Program-made: the position numbers and the translations under genes
The notes under the pieces: generated by a model
Seen by the model: the letters and a program-made list of their open reading frames with translations, nothing else
Databases searched by the model: none
Told to the model about the DNA's origin: nothing
Shown: one piece after another, positions 36,058-45,807 of the stretch
Numbering within the stretch: the stretch's first letter is position 1
Layout: the number at the start of each line of letters is the position of its first letter
DNA from: Clostridium tertium
GTDB lineage: Bacteria > Bacillota > Clostridia > Clostridiales > Clostridiaceae
Direction: 5' to 3'
Length of the DNA: 64,000 bases
NCBI RefSeq assembly: GCF_017873245.1
Contig: NZ_JAGGJY010000002.1
Coordinates: 372,001 to 436,000, forward strand

Positions 36058-37713
36058 CTAGTATTTATAAAATACACTACCACCTATGAATTCTCTTAAT
36101 ATACTATTCATTGGTACATAATCTTTATCTATTTCTTTAAAGAAACCTAAAAATGATTTTAATCTGCTTGCTTCTAAGTAAACTGAACTATCTGGACTAA
36201 TTTTATCTAATTCTTCTAGTGCATATCTTTTCAATACACATAATTCATATACTAAAGTTGAATTAAACATTACATCAGCTTCTTCTTGGAAAACAAAAAT
36301 ATTTCTTTCTTCTCCTCTTCTAATAGATGGCCACATTTTTAAAGTTTCTTCTGCTCCATAACCCCTTGATAAATAATCCCTAACTATTCTTCTTACTCGT
36401 CTTATATCAGTAGTTGCTATTCTGTTATGATTATCTAAATTTAATTGAGTTAGTGCAGATATATATATTTTAAATTTTTGTTTATCTAAAATTGATGATG
36501 TAAGAATTGGATTTAATCCATGAATTCCTTCAATTAATAATATCCCATTACTTGGGAGAGTTAGTTTATGCCCAACCCATTCTCTTTCACCTTTTTTAAA
36601 ATTAAAGCTTGGAATTTCTACTTCTTCTCCTTTTAATAAACCGCTTAAATTAGAATTAAATAATTCCAAGTCTAAAGAATAAACACTTTCAAAATCATAT
36701 TCTCCATTTTCATCCTTTGGTGTGTGTTCCCTATCTACAAAATAATCATCTAATGAAATGGGAATTGGTACATGACCATTTACCCTAAGCTGAACTGATA
36801 ATCTATTGGCAAAAGTAGTTTTACCCGAAGAGCTAGGCCCTGCTATTAATACAACTTTAGTTTCTTTTCTTTCATTTATCATATCAGCTATTTGAGCTAT
36901 CTTCTTTTCGTGAAGAGCTTCTGAAACCATAACCAGATCTCTAAATTCCTTATTCTTAACTTTATCATTTAATGATCCAACTTCGCCAACTCCTAGAATA
37001 TTAAGCCATCTTTCTGTTTCCATAAAAATTTGAGACAACTTCCTATTTTCCTTAAAATTAGATACAACATTTAAATCATCTTTTTTTGGATATCTTAATA
37101 CAAATCCAGGATCATAATATATTAAATCAAAAGCCTTAATTACACCTGTTGAATATGCCATTTGCCCATAAAAATAATCATATCTTCCATCTAATTCATA
37201 TAGATTTACATTTTTAAAAGATACCTGATTTAATAAAGAAACCTTATCATCCATTCCATACTCTTTAAATATTTCAATAGCTTTTTCTATTTTTACTTTT
37301 ATCTTATTTATAGGTAAGTCCTTTTCAATAATCTCCTTCATTCTTAACTTTATCTTATCTATATCTTCAGCACTTAAAGCTTCTTCCTTATGAAGCTCAC
37401 CAAATACTCCTTCTCCAATACTATGTTCAATTGTTATAACTGAATTATCAAAAAGGTCTAAAGTAGCCTTTATAAAAATGAATTGTAATGTTCTAGTATA
37501 AATTTTATATCCTATTGGACTATCAAACATTATTAGTTCAATTTCCCCATTGCTATCTATATCTTTAAATAATTCATGATACTTTCTATTTAATCTGCAT
37601 AATGCTACATCAGTTGAATTTATATTTAGTGAAGTGTCTATAAATTCCTTGTAAGTAATACCCTCTTGCACATCATATTCTTTGCCCTGGTATTTTATTT
37701 TAAAAACGCTCAT
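36058..37713 (-). CDS. TGS-uridine kinase fusion (nucleoside kinase)
   Basis: 551 residues. N-terminal TGS-like domain (1-60: FKIKYQGKEYDVQEGITYKEF), a ThrRS-like second domain (about 65-200), then a phosphoribulokinase/uridine kinase domain with P-loop GPSSSGKTTFANRL near 288-301, DDYFVDREHTP and RRIVRDYLSRG. The fusion is widespread in clostridia and annotated as nucleoside kinase; substrate probably uridine/cytidine or another nucleoside. Single gene with a family 1 element as likely terminator. Confidence 0.88.
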   Translation of the reverse strand: MSVFKIKYQGKEYDVQEGITYKEFIDTSLNINSTDVALCRLNRKYHELFKDIDSNGEIELIMFDSPIGYKIYTRTLQFIFIKATLDLFDNSVITIEHSIGEGVFGELHKEEALSAEDIDKIKLRMKEIIEKDLPINKIKVKIEKAIEIFKEYGMDDKVSLLNQVSFKNVNLYELDGRYDYFYGQMAYSTGVIKAFDLIYYDPGFVLRYPKKDDLNVVSNFKENRKLSQIFMETERWLNILGVGEVGSLNDKVKNKEFRDLVMVSEALHEKKIAQIADMINERKETKVVLIAGPSSSGKTTFANRLSVQLRVNGHVPIPISLDDYFVDREHTPKDENGEYDFESVYSLDLELFNSNLSGLLKGEEVEIPSFNFKKGEREWVGHKLTLPSNGILLIEGIHGLNPILTSSILDKQKFKIYISALTQLNLDNHNRIATTDIRRVRRIVRDYLSRGYGAEETLKMWPSIRRGEERNIFVFQEEADVMFNSTLVYELCVLKRYALEELDKISPDSSVYLEASRLKSFLGFFKEIDKDYVPMNSILREFIGGSVFYKY

Positions 37714-37909
37714 ATTTACATCCTCCAGCTAAGTTTTGTCAATATTTCCTAAATATCCTTATTTAATATTATATACTGAATATTCAAAAAATCTATAAAA
37801 ATATCTCTTATACTATTTTCTTTATTTATTCTAATTTAATACTCCCTTTGACTAATATAAGAATAAATTTATCCATCTATACAAATAATATCTCATACGA
37901 GGTGGTTTT

Positions 37910-38596
37910 ATGTTTATTGTACTAATAAGAACAATTTTTCTTTATGCTTTAGTTATATTTGTAATTAGATTAATGGGAAAAAGACAAATTGGAGAATTAC
38001 AACCTTATGAATTTGTAATTACTATAATGATTTCAGATTTAGCTGCATTACCAATGCAAGATACAAGATTACCGTTAATATTAGGTGTCATACCTATTCT
38101 AACTTTATTATTTATTAAAACAGTACTATCATTAATTCAACTAAAAAGTCAAAAGGCAAGAAAAATTTTAGAAGGTGAACCTTGTATATTAATAAATAGA
38201 GGAAAAATAAATTTTAAAACTCTAAAAAGACAGCAAATTAATTTAGATGAGCTTATGGAAGAAATAAGGCTTGCTGGATATTTTGACTTAAGTGAAATTG
38301 AATTTGGTATATTAGAAAATAATGGACAAATGTCATTTTTAACTTCTACTAAATCTAGTGATGGAAGCTCAGATTCTCAAAATACTAGTTCATCAAAACC
38401 AAGGCTACCTATTATTTATGTTTTAGATGGCAGAATAAATAGAAATGCATTAACTTCTGGTAATAAAACTGATGAATGGGTTCAAAATGAATTAAAGAAA
38501 CATAAAGTTAATTCAATTAAAGATGTATTAATTGCAATGACAGACACTAAAGGTAAATTTATTTACCAACTTCATAATGATAAGGAGGATAATTAA
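37910..38596 (+). CDS. DUF421 (YetF-type) membrane protein
   Basis: 228 residues. Three hydrophobic segments in the first 80 residues, with FVIRLMGKRQIGELQPYEFVITIMISDLA (key: RxxGKRQxGELxPxxFV), then a soluble YetF domain (ILINRGKINFKTLKRQQINLDELMEEIR, partly cited: QQINLDELMEEIRLAGY). A low-complexity Ser-rich insert lies near 150-165 (KSSDGSSDSQNTSSSK). YcaP/YetF family of unknown or regulatory membrane role, often sporulation-linked in Firmicutes. GAGGTGG upstream. Overlaps the next start by one base. Confidence 0.9.
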   Translation: MFIVLIRTIFLYALVIFVIRLMGKRQIGELQPYEFVITIMISDLAALPMQDTRLPLILGVIPILTLLFIKTVLSLIQLKSQKARKILEGEPCILINRGKINFKTLKRQQINLDELMEEIRLAGYFDLSEIEFGILENNGQMSFLTSTKSSDGSSDSQNTSSSKPRLPIIYVLDGRINRNALTSGNKTDEWVQNELKKHKVNSIKDVLIAMTDTKGKFIYQLHNDKEDN

Positions 38597-38976
38597 TGAA
38601 AAACAGCATTATTTCTGTACTCCTTTTTATAGCTTTAATTACAGGACTATTTTTTCTTGATAATAAATTTGTATCCCTTTGTGACGATATAATGATAAAA
38701 TGTGAAGAAATAGAAGAGCTTTTAGATGAAAATGAAGAATATTTAGCATATGAAAGTTCAGTGGAACTATTAGGATTGATAAAAGAAAAAGCTGATATTC
38801 CTGCAATATATCTAAATCATGTTGATTATGATTCATTAATGAATGAATCATTAAAGTTAACTCTTTATATAAAAGGTGATGATAGAGCTGAATCATTAGC
38901 AACTCTTCATGTCGTTAGATATGCTGCTGAACATCTAAAAGATTTGCAAAAACCTAATCTTAGAAATTTATTTTAA
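38596..38976 (+). CDS. DUF4363 protein
   Basis: 126 residues: an N-terminal membrane anchor (ISVLLFIALITGLFFLDN) and a helical extracytoplasmic part rich in Glu and Leu. DUF4363 genes regularly follow DUF421 genes in clostridia, as here with a TAATG overlap, so the two proteins probably act together. AAGGAGG lies upstream within the DUF421 end. Function unknown. Confidence 0.88.
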   Translation: MKNSIISVLLFIALITGLFFLDNKFVSLCDDIMIKCEEIEELLDENEEYLAYESSVELLGLIKEKADIPAIYLNHVDYDSLMNESLKLTLYIKGDDRAESLATLHVVRYAAEHLKDLQKPNLRNLF

Positions 38977-39044
38977 ATTTAATTTTATTTTGGTTTAATC
39001 TTAATTATAAATATTATAAAGCTTATTAGAAATATGGAAAACTT

Positions 39045-39079
39045 GACCATAGCGAAAATAATTTTGCTATGGTCTTTTT
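39045..39079 (+). terminator. Terminator of DUF421-DUF4363
   Basis: GACCATAGC (39045-39053) pairs with GCTATGGTC (39066-39074), followed by five T. Confidence 0.9.
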
Positions 39080-39147
39080 AATTTTAATAAAAACTTTCAT
39101 GATTTCTTTTATAAAAATGCATAATTAGCTCATAACAACTAATATTA

Positions 39148-39185
39148 TTCAATATTTATACAGAATTTATGAATAAATATTGAAA
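39148..39185. promoter_or_regulatory. ARG box (ArgR operator) before argG
   Basis: TATGAATAAATATTGAAA (39168-39185) fits the ArgR/AhrC consensus TNTGAATWWWWATTCANW at 17 of 18 positions. Its right part also forms a perfect 12-bp inverted repeat with TTCAATATTTAT (39148-39159), so a second, weaker box may be present. It lies just upstream of the -35. No argR gene is in the window. Confidence 0.7.
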
Positions 39186-39192
39186 TTTATCC

Positions 39193-39221
39193 TTGCATAA
39201 TTATACCAATAACCGTATAAT
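39193..39221 (+). promoter_or_regulatory. Sigma-A promoter of the arg operon
   Basis: TTGCAT, 17-bp spacer, TATAAT, about 90 bp before argG. Confidence 0.8.
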
Positions 39222-39313
39222 TATAAACATAGTTTTTATGAATCAAATAAATATACTATTGCTCGATATAAATAAATTTTATCTATATCAATAAATAAGG
39301 GGGCTTTTAATAT

Positions 39314-40537
39314 ATGAAAAAAATCAATAAAGTTGTACTAGCCTATTCAGGAGGATTAGATACTTCAATAATTATTTCTTGGCTTAAAGAAACTTATAAC
39401 TGCGAAGTTATTGCTGTTGTTGGTAATGTTGGACAAAAAGATGAGCTTGTAGGATTAGAAGAAAAAGCACTTAAAACTGGGGCATCAAAGTGCTATATAG
39501 AAGATTTAACTAATGAATTTGTTAATGACTATATCTTCCCTACTATTCAAGCTAATGCTGTTTATGAAGGAAAATATCTTCTTGGTACATCTTTTGCAAG
39601 ACCAATAATAGGTAAAAGATTAGTTGAAATAGCTTTAGCTGAAGGAGCTGATGCTATTTGTCATGGATGTACTGGTAAAGGAAATGATCAAGTAAGATTT
39701 GAGCTTGCTGTTAAAGCTTTTGCACCAGATATGGAAATAATAGCTCCATGGAGAATTTGGAATATCAAATCTAGAGAAGAAGAAATTAAATACGCTTCAG
39801 ATAAAGAAATACCAATATCAATAAGTTATGAAACTAATTATAGTAAAGATAAAAACTTATGGCATCTAAGTCATGAAGGGCTTGATTTAGAAGATCCAAA
39901 TAATGAGCCAAACTATGATAAAATTTTAGAGCTTTCAAATACATTAGAAAAATCACCTGACAAGGCAACTTATATAACTTTAAAATTTGAAAAAGGTATT
40001 CCAGTTGAATTAAATGGTGAAAAGCTAGATGGAGTCAATTTAATAGAAAAGCTTAATAAGCTAGGTGGAGAAAATGCAATTGGAATAATTGATATGATTG
40101 AAAATAGATTAGTTGGAATGAAATCTAGAGGAGTCTATGAAACTCCTGCTGGGACTATTCTTTATAAAGCTCATAAAGATTTAGAAGAACTTTGTCTTGA
40201 TAAAGAAACCTCTCACTATAAAGAAATAATAGCTTTAAAATTTGCAGAAATTGTATATAATGGCCAATGGTTCACTCCCCTTAGAGAAGCCTTATCATCA
40301 TTTATAGAAAAAACTCAAGAAACTGTTACTGGTGAAGTAAAACTTAAATTATATAAAGGTAATATTGTAAATGCTGGAATGACTTCTCCTTATTCTTTAT
40401 ACAGCCAGGAATATGCAACCTTTGGAGAAGATGCTGTATATGATCAAAAGGATTCTGCTGGATTTATAAATTTATTTGGCTTGCCTATAACAGTTAAAGC
40501 AAAAATGAATGAAGCATTAAAGAAAGCTGGTAAATAA
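39314..40537 (+). CDS. argG: Argininosuccinate synthase
   Basis: 407 residues. N-terminal [17 protein letters not shown] is the ATP pyrophosphatase loop; [13 protein letters not shown] (near 119-131) and APWRIWNI follow. Joins citrulline and aspartate using ATP. AAGGGGGC ribosome site about 9 bases before the ATG. First gene of the operon, 3 bp from argH. Confidence 0.95.
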   Translation: MKKINKVVLAYSGGLDTSIIISWLKETYNCEVIAVVGNVGQKDELVGLEEKALKTGASKCYIEDLTNEFVNDYIFPTIQANAVYEGKYLLGTSFARPIIGKRLVEIALAEGADAICHGCTGKGNDQVRFELAVKAFAPDMEIIAPWRIWNIKSREEEIKYASDKEIPISISYETNYSKDKNLWHLSHEGLDLEDPNNEPNYDKILELSNTLEKSPDKATYITLKFEKGIPVELNGEKLDGVNLIEKLNKLGGENAIGIIDMIENRLVGMKSRGVYETPAGTILYKAHKDLEELCLDKETSHYKEIIALKFAEIVYNGQWFTPLREALSSFIEKTQETVTGEVKLKLYKGNIVNAGMTSPYSLYSQEYATFGEDAVYDQKDSAGFINLFGLPITVKAKMNEALKKAGK

Positions 40538-40539
40538 AT

Positions 40540-41940
40540 ATGAAACTTTGGGGCGGACGATTTGAAAATGGAGTTAATTCATTAGTTAATGATTTTAACT
40601 CATCAATACGAGTAGATTCAAGAATGTATAAAGAAGATATTTTAGGTAGCTTAGCTCATGTAAAAATGTTAGGACAGCAAAATATAATTCCTAAAGAAGA
40701 TAGTATAAAAATAGTTTCTGGCCTAGAAACAATATTAAAAAGAATAGAAAATGGAGTTATAAAAATAGATGAATCTTCTGAAGATATTCATAGCTTTATA
40801 GAAGGAACTTTAACATACTATATTGGTGATGAAGGGAAAAAACTTCATACTGGAAGAAGCCGAAATGACCAGGTAACTCTTGATACAAAGCTATATTTAA
40901 AAAGTGTGTTAAAAGATTTAGGAAATGATATTGTATCTCTTCAAGAAGTTATATACAAAAAAGCTAATGATAATATAAATACCATAATGCCAGGCTATAC
41001 TCATATGCAAAAGGCACAACCTATAACCTTTGCTCATCATTTATTAGCTTATTCTGAAATGTTTAAAAGAGATTTAGGTAGAATATTTGATTGCTATAAA
41101 AGATTGGATCAAATGCCTCTAGGGAGTGGTGCTCTTGCTACTTCAACTTATAAACTTGATAGGCATATGATAGCAAAAGACTTGGGGTTTGCTTCTCTTA
41201 CTTCAAATAGCTTAGATTCAGTTTCAGATAGAGATTATGCAATAGAAGCGCTATCAACCTTATCTATGATAATGATGCATTTATCAAGATTTTCTGAAGA
41301 AATAATTCTTTGGGCAACAAATGAATTTAGCTTTATAGAATTATCTGATGGATATAGCACTGGTAGCAGCATAATGCCTCAAAAGAAAAATCCTGATGTT
41401 GCAGAATTAGTTAGAGGTAAAACAGGAAGAGTTTATGGCGATTTAATAACACTTCTTACAGTTATGAAGGGACTTCCCCTTGCTTATAACAAAGATATGC
41501 AAGAAGATAAAGAAGCATTATTTGATGCTTTAGATACAACAAGTATCTCACTAAAAACCTTCACTGGAATGTTAGATACTATGAAAATAAATAAAGATAC
41601 CATGAAAAAAGGAGCTTCTCATGGATTTACAAATGCTACCGATGTTGCTGATTATCTAGTAAAAAAAGGATTGGCTTTTAGATCCGCTCATGAAATAGTT
41701 GGTGAAATAGTTCTTTATTGCATAAAGAAAAATATTGCTATAGACGATCTTTCATTAGATGAATTTAATAGCTTTTCGCCTATTTTTGAAGAAGATATAT
41801 ATTCTACAATAGATTTAGTAAATTGTGTTGAAGAAAGAAAAGTATTTGGTGGTCCAAGTTCCTCTTCAGTAAAAATTCAATTAGATTTGCTTTTAGAATC
41901 AATAAAAAATACTAAGGAGGATTTAAAATGCTTAAAGTAG
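40540..41940 (+). CDS. argH: Argininosuccinate lyase
   Basis: 466 residues. [22 protein letters not shown] at the start, [36 protein letters not shown], and the superfamily signature [23 protein letters not shown] (key [11 protein letters not shown] near 279). Splits argininosuccinate into arginine and fumarate. Only weak ribosome site, so probably coupled to argG. Its 3' end overlaps argC by 13 bp. Confidence 0.95.
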   Translation: MKLWGGRFENGVNSLVNDFNSSIRVDSRMYKEDILGSLAHVKMLGQQNIIPKEDSIKIVSGLETILKRIENGVIKIDESSEDIHSFIEGTLTYYIGDEGKKLHTGRSRNDQVTLDTKLYLKSVLKDLGNDIVSLQEVIYKKANDNINTIMPGYTHMQKAQPITFAHHLLAYSEMFKRDLGRIFDCYKRLDQMPLGSGALATSTYKLDRHMIAKDLGFASLTSNSLDSVSDRDYAIEALSTLSMIMMHLSRFSEEIILWATNEFSFIELSDGYSTGSSIMPQKKNPDVAELVRGKTGRVYGDLITLLTVMKGLPLAYNKDMQEDKEALFDALDTTSISLKTFTGMLDTMKINKDTMKKGASHGFTNATDVADYLVKKGLAFRSAHEIVGEIVLYCIKKNIAIDDLSLDEFNSFSPIFEEDIYSTIDLVNCVEERKVFGGPSSSSVKIQLDLLLESIKNTKEDLKCLK

Positions 41941-42962
41941 GAATAATTGGGGCAACTGGATATGTTGGAGCTGAATTACTTAGACTTTTATTAAATCATC
42001 CTAAGGTTACTATTGAATCTATAAGTTCAGTTTCTTATGAAGGTGAAGAAATATCTTCTATATATAAAAACCTATATGGCGTAACAAATTTAATTTGTGA
42101 AAACCAAAATGAAGTTATAAATAAATGCGATGTTATATTTGCTGCACTTCCTCATGGTCTTAGTGAGGAAATTGCAGATTTAGTTTATAAGCAAGGTAAA
42201 GTTCTTATAGACCTTGGAGCAGACTTTAGATTAAACAGTGCAGAAGATTATAAAGATTGGTATGGAAAGGATTTTTTATACCAATATCTTCACAAAAAAA
42301 GTATTTATGCCCTTCCTGAGCATAATAGAGAAAAAATTAAAGAGCATAAAATAATAGCTAATCCTGGCTGCTACCCTACTTCAATTGAACTTGGCCTAAT
42401 GCCACTACTAAAAAAGTCATTAATTAAATTAGATAATATAATATGCGATTCAAAATCAGGGGCAACAGGTGCTGGCAGAGGTCTTACACTAAAATCCCAC
42501 TATCCAGAATTAAACGAAAACTTCTCTGCATATGGAATAGGAGCTCATAGACATACTCCAGAAATAGAACAATGTCTATCAGATATAGCTAAAGATACTG
42601 TAAATGTTACCTTTACCCCTCACCTAATTCCAATAAATAGAGGAATTTTATCTACTATATACTGTTATCCAAAAGAAAAAATAAATATTGAAGATATTCA
42701 TAATTTATACTCTACCTTTTATAAAGAAGAACCTTTTATAAATATACTTTCACTTGGCGATACAGCATCTATAAAAGATGTTAAATACACAAACAACTGC
42801 AATATTTCACTACATTTAAACCATAGAGGTGATGGATTAATAATAGTCAGTACAATAGACAACATGATAAAAGGAGCTGCTGGACAAGCAATACAAAACA
42901 TGAATATAGTTATGGGATTTGAAGAAACAGAAGGGCTTAGATTAATTGCTACAAACAATTAA
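41928..42962 (+). CDS. argC: N-acetyl-gamma-glutamyl-phosphate reductase
   Basis: 344 residues. [17 protein letters not shown] at the start (NADP site) and the active-site [17 protein letters not shown] with Cys147-type residue, plus [14 protein letters not shown]. Reduces acetylglutamyl phosphate to the semialdehyde. GGAGGATTTAAA precedes the ATG inside argH. A 610-bp gap with a repeat and reverse-strand gene follows. Confidence 0.95.
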   Translation: MLKVGIIGATGYVGAELLRLLLNHPKVTIESISSVSYEGEEISSIYKNLYGVTNLICENQNEVINKCDVIFAALPHGLSEEIADLVYKQGKVLIDLGADFRLNSAEDYKDWYGKDFLYQYLHKKSIYALPEHNREKIKEHKIIANPGCYPTSIELGLMPLLKKSLIKLDNIICDSKSGATGAGRGLTLKSHYPELNENFSAYGIGAHRHTPEIEQCLSDIAKDTVNVTFTPHLIPINRGILSTIYCYPKEKINIEDIHNLYSTFYKEEPFINILSLGDTASIKDVKYTNNCNISLHLNHRGDGLIIVSTIDNMIKGAAGQAIQNMNIVMGFEETEGLRLIATNN

Positions 42963-42969
42963 TTTTAAA

Positions 42970-43535
42970 GTGAAAAAGTGAAAGAGTTAAAAGTGAAAAA
43001 GTTTTAGGAAATAATTCATCTTCGGTGAATTAATGAGTCTTTTGATGATTTTACTATACTTATTAAAATCATTTTTATTTCTAGACACTCTTTAATATAA
43101 TTTTCATATTCTATTTCTTCTATAATATCTGATTTTGACAATAATTTGAGCCAATATTCTGTTTCATTAGCTTCTTTTAGTGCAATACTCATTTTATTAA
43201 TGAAGTCTTTTCTGCTTTGTGCATATTGAGCTTCTGTAATATTAGCACCAATGGATGTAGCTGATCTTACTAATTGATTAGATAAAGTAAATTCATTTTT
43301 GCTTCTTAATTTCATATATAACTTTATTATCTTTAATCCAAAATTAAAACTTTTATCCAATACTACACTTTTACTCAACCTAATCACCTCACTATAATTA
43401 TTGTCATAAATTTCAGCAATATAATCATCTATCGCTTTATTTTTAGATTTTTTAGTGCTTATACAAGATTTTCAAGAAAATAGTCCTATAATTCAGCTTT
43501 GCTGGATTATTCCATTAACTCTTTCACTTTTTAAC
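42970..43535. repeat. Family 1-type inverted-repeat element carrying a gene, copy G
   Basis: GTGAAAAAGTGAAAGAGTTAA (first 20 match) at 42970-42990 faces TTAACTCTTTCACTTTTTAAC at 43515-43535; 18 bp pair. Just inside, GGAAATAATTCATC and the right-hand ATAATTCAGCTTTGCTGGATTATTCC are similar in inverse. The interior holds a complete four-helix-bundle gene on the minus strand. The whole unit separates argC from argJ. Confidence 0.65.
43016..43378 (-). CDS. Four-helix-bundle protein (23S rRNA intervening-sequence / Avd-like family)
   Basis: 120 residues from a TTG at 43378 with GAGGTG 6 bases upstream (GTG at 43387 is an alternative). The family signature is intact: LSNQLVRSATSIGANITEAQ, AQSRKDFINKMSIALKEANETEYWLKLL (key KDFINKMSIALKEA and ETEYWL). 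Members occur inside 23S rRNA intervening sequences, beside diversity-generating retroelements as Avd relatives, and free in clostridial genomes. Here it lies opposite the arg genes inside inverted repeats, suggesting it came in with a mobile element. Function unknown; likely nucleic-acid binding. Confidence 0.88.
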   Translation of the reverse strand: MSKSVVLDKSFNFGLKIIKLYMKLRSKNEFTLSNQLVRSATSIGANITEAQYAQSRKDFINKMSIALKEANETEYWLKLLSKSDIIEEIEYENYIKECLEIKMILISIVKSSKDSLIHRR

Positions 43536-43572
43536 TCTTAAATTTTCCAATTACAAAAAGGGGGTTTTAAAA

Positions 43573-44793
43573 TTGCAATTAATTACTACTAAAGGCATCA
43601 CTGCTCCTCAAGGTTTCCTTGCATCTGGAATTCATTGTGGCCTTAAGAAAAATAATTTAAAACTAGATTTAGCACTTATTTATTCAACTGTCCCAGCTAC
43701 AGCTGCTGGAGTATATACAAAAAATAAAGTTAAAGGAGCTCCTATTTATATAACTAAGGATCATTTATCTAATAAAAAAGCTCAAGCAATAATAATAAAT
43801 AGTGGAAATGCTAATACATGCAATGGAGATGATGGATTAGTAAAAGCTAAAAGAATGACTGAAATTCAAGCAAGGGCTCTTAAACTTAAAACAGGTGATG
43901 TTCTAGTTGCATCAACAGGTGTTATAGGAATTCCATTAAATATAGATGCTATAAAAAATGGAATTCCTATGCTTACAGATAGATTATCAAAGGATGGCTT
44001 TAATGATGCTGCTACTGCAATAATGACAACTGATACTTATAAAAAACAGCTATCATTAGAATTTACGATTGATAACAAAAAAATAACTATTGGAGCTATG
44101 GCAAAAGGTTCTGGAATGATAGAACCTAATATGGGAACTATGCTATCTTTTTTGACCACAGATTTAAATATTTCTGGAGAGCTACTTCATGAAGCTTTAA
44201 AGGAAAGTACAAAAATAAGCTATAACAGAGTAAGTGTAGATGGGGATACAAGTACCAATGATATGATGTTGATACTAGCTAATGGATTAGCTAACAACAA
44301 GACAATTAAAGAAAAAGATTCTAATTATTATTTATTTCTCAAAGCACTAAACAAAGTTAATATAGCTCTTGCTAAAATGATTGCCAAAGATGGTGAAGGT
44401 GCAAGTAAGCTTATTGAATGTATAGTTCATAATTGTAAATCAGCAAAAGATGCAGAAATCTTATCTAAAGGAGTTATAAACTCTCCTCTTGTAAAAACAG
44501 CAATGTTTTGTAGTGATGCTAATTGGGGAAGAATCTTATGCTCTCTTGGTTATTCAGGGGTTAATATAGATCCAAACAAAATAGATTTAACATTTGAAAG
44601 CTCTGTAGATAAAATTGATGTTTGCAAAAGTGGTATGGGACTTTCCTTTGATGAAGTCAAAGCAAAAGAAATACTATTGCAAGATGAAATTACTATCCAT
44701 ATTAACATGAATGATGGCAACTTCTCCTCTACTGCTTGGGGATGCGATTTAAGCTATGATTATGTAAAAATTAATGGCGACTATAGAAGTTAA
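43573..44793 (+). CDS. argJ: Bifunctional ornithine acetyltransferase / N-acetylglutamate synthase
   Basis: 406 residues from a TTG start (AAAAGGGGG upstream). GNANTCNGDDG near 77-87 and AKGSGMIEPNMGTMLSFLTTD near 177-197, whose Thr after MG is the self-cleavage site giving two chains. It recycles the acetyl group from acetylornithine to glutamate; forms able to use acetyl-CoA can also start the pathway. No argA is seen, so the bifunctional form is likely (inference). Confidence 0.94.
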   Translation: MQLITTKGITAPQGFLASGIHCGLKKNNLKLDLALIYSTVPATAAGVYTKNKVKGAPIYITKDHLSNKKAQAIIINSGNANTCNGDDGLVKAKRMTEIQARALKLKTGDVLVASTGVIGIPLNIDAIKNGIPMLTDRLSKDGFNDAATAIMTTDTYKKQLSLEFTIDNKKITIGAMAKGSGMIEPNMGTMLSFLTTDLNISGELLHEALKESTKISYNRVSVDGDTSTNDMMLILANGLANNKTIKEKDSNYYLFLKALNKVNIALAKMIAKDGEGASKLIECIVHNCKSAKDAEILSKGVINSPLVKTAMFCSDANWGRILCSLGYSGVNIDPNKIDLTFESSVDKIDVCKSGMGLSFDEVKAKEILLQDEITIHINMNDGNFSSTAWGCDLSYDYVKINGDYRS

Positions 44794-44810
44794 CTGGAGG
44801 TATAAAAGTT

Positions 44811-45665
44811 TTGAATTATTTTGAACATGCAAAAGTATTAACTCAAGCACTTCCATATATACAATCATTATCAGGTAAAATAGTATTAATAAAATATGGT
44901 GGAAACGCTATGACTAGTGCTGAGCTAAGGAAAAGCGTTGCAACTGACATAGTCTTATTACAATGTGTAGGAATAAAACCTGTTATAGTTCATGGAGGTG
45001 GACCTCATATATCAGAGTTTATAAATAAAATAGGTGAAGAAAGTAGATTTATAGATGGTCTCCGTTATACGGATGAGAAAACTATAGAAATAGTTCAAAT
45101 GGTTCTAGGCGGTAAAGTAAATAAAGACATAGTAAGCTTAATAGAAAGTGCTGGTGGAAAAGCCCTTGGCTTATGTGGCATAGATGCTTCTTTTATAAAA
45201 GCAAAAAAATTAGAAAGCTCAATTGATCTCGGGTTTGTAGGTGAAATAACATCTATAGATACAACTTTATTAACTACTTTATTATCATCAGGATACATTC
45301 CTGTTATAGGATCAGTTGCAACAAATGAAGATTGTACTCAAACTTACAATATTAATGCAGATATCTGTTCATCTAAATTAGCTTCAGCACTAAAAGCTGA
45401 AAAATTAATGCTACTTACAAACGTTCCTGGATTAATGATAAATCCAAATGATGAAGCTACATTAATCTCTTCACTAAGACTACATGAAATAAAAAAAATA
45501 CAAATGGATGGAATAATAAAAAGTGGTATGATTCCTAAAATTGATTGTTGTGTAGAAGCCATAAGAATGGGAGTAAAAGAAGCACATATAATAGATGGCA
45601 CTCTCCCCCACTCAATACTTCTAGAACTACTTTCAAAAGAAGGAATAGGAACGATGATATATTAA
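44811..45665 (+). CDS. argB: Acetylglutamate kinase
   Basis: 284 residues, TTG start with TGGAGG upstream. VLIKYGGNAMTSAELRKS, VIVHGGGPHISEFINKIG and YNINADICSSKLASALKAEKLMLLTNVPG are the amino-acid kinase motifs (key: KYGGNAM, HGGGP, NINADI). Phosphorylates N-acetylglutamate; family forms of this length can be feedback-inhibited by arginine. 17 bp after argJ. Confidence 0.95.
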   Translation: MNYFEHAKVLTQALPYIQSLSGKIVLIKYGGNAMTSAELRKSVATDIVLLQCVGIKPVIVHGGGPHISEFINKIGEESRFIDGLRYTDEKTIEIVQMVLGGKVNKDIVSLIESAGGKALGLCGIDASFIKAKKLESSIDLGFVGEITSIDTTLLTTLLSSGYIPVIGSVATNEDCTQTYNINADICSSKLASALKAEKLMLLTNVPGLMINPNDEATLISSLRLHEIKKIQMDGIIKSGMIPKIDCCVEAIRMGVKEAHIIDGTLPHSILLELLSKEGIGTMIY

Positions 45666-45783
45666 AAGTGAAAGAATTTATGAAATAACTTGACTATGTA
45701 AAATTATAAAATTAAATATGTTATAAAAATACTAGTATTTTTATCTCCTCTAATTTCTTCATTATTAATTCTTTAATTTTTCT
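45665..45783. repeat. Weak family 1-like element between argB and argD, copy H
   Basis: AAAGTGAAAGAATTTA at the left and TTAATTCTTTAATTTTT at the right can pair in part; the core is diverged, though ATACTAGTATTTTTATC could form a small hairpin. Confidence 0.4.
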
Positions 45784-45807
45784 CATTACTATTAAGGGGG
45801 TTTTTAT

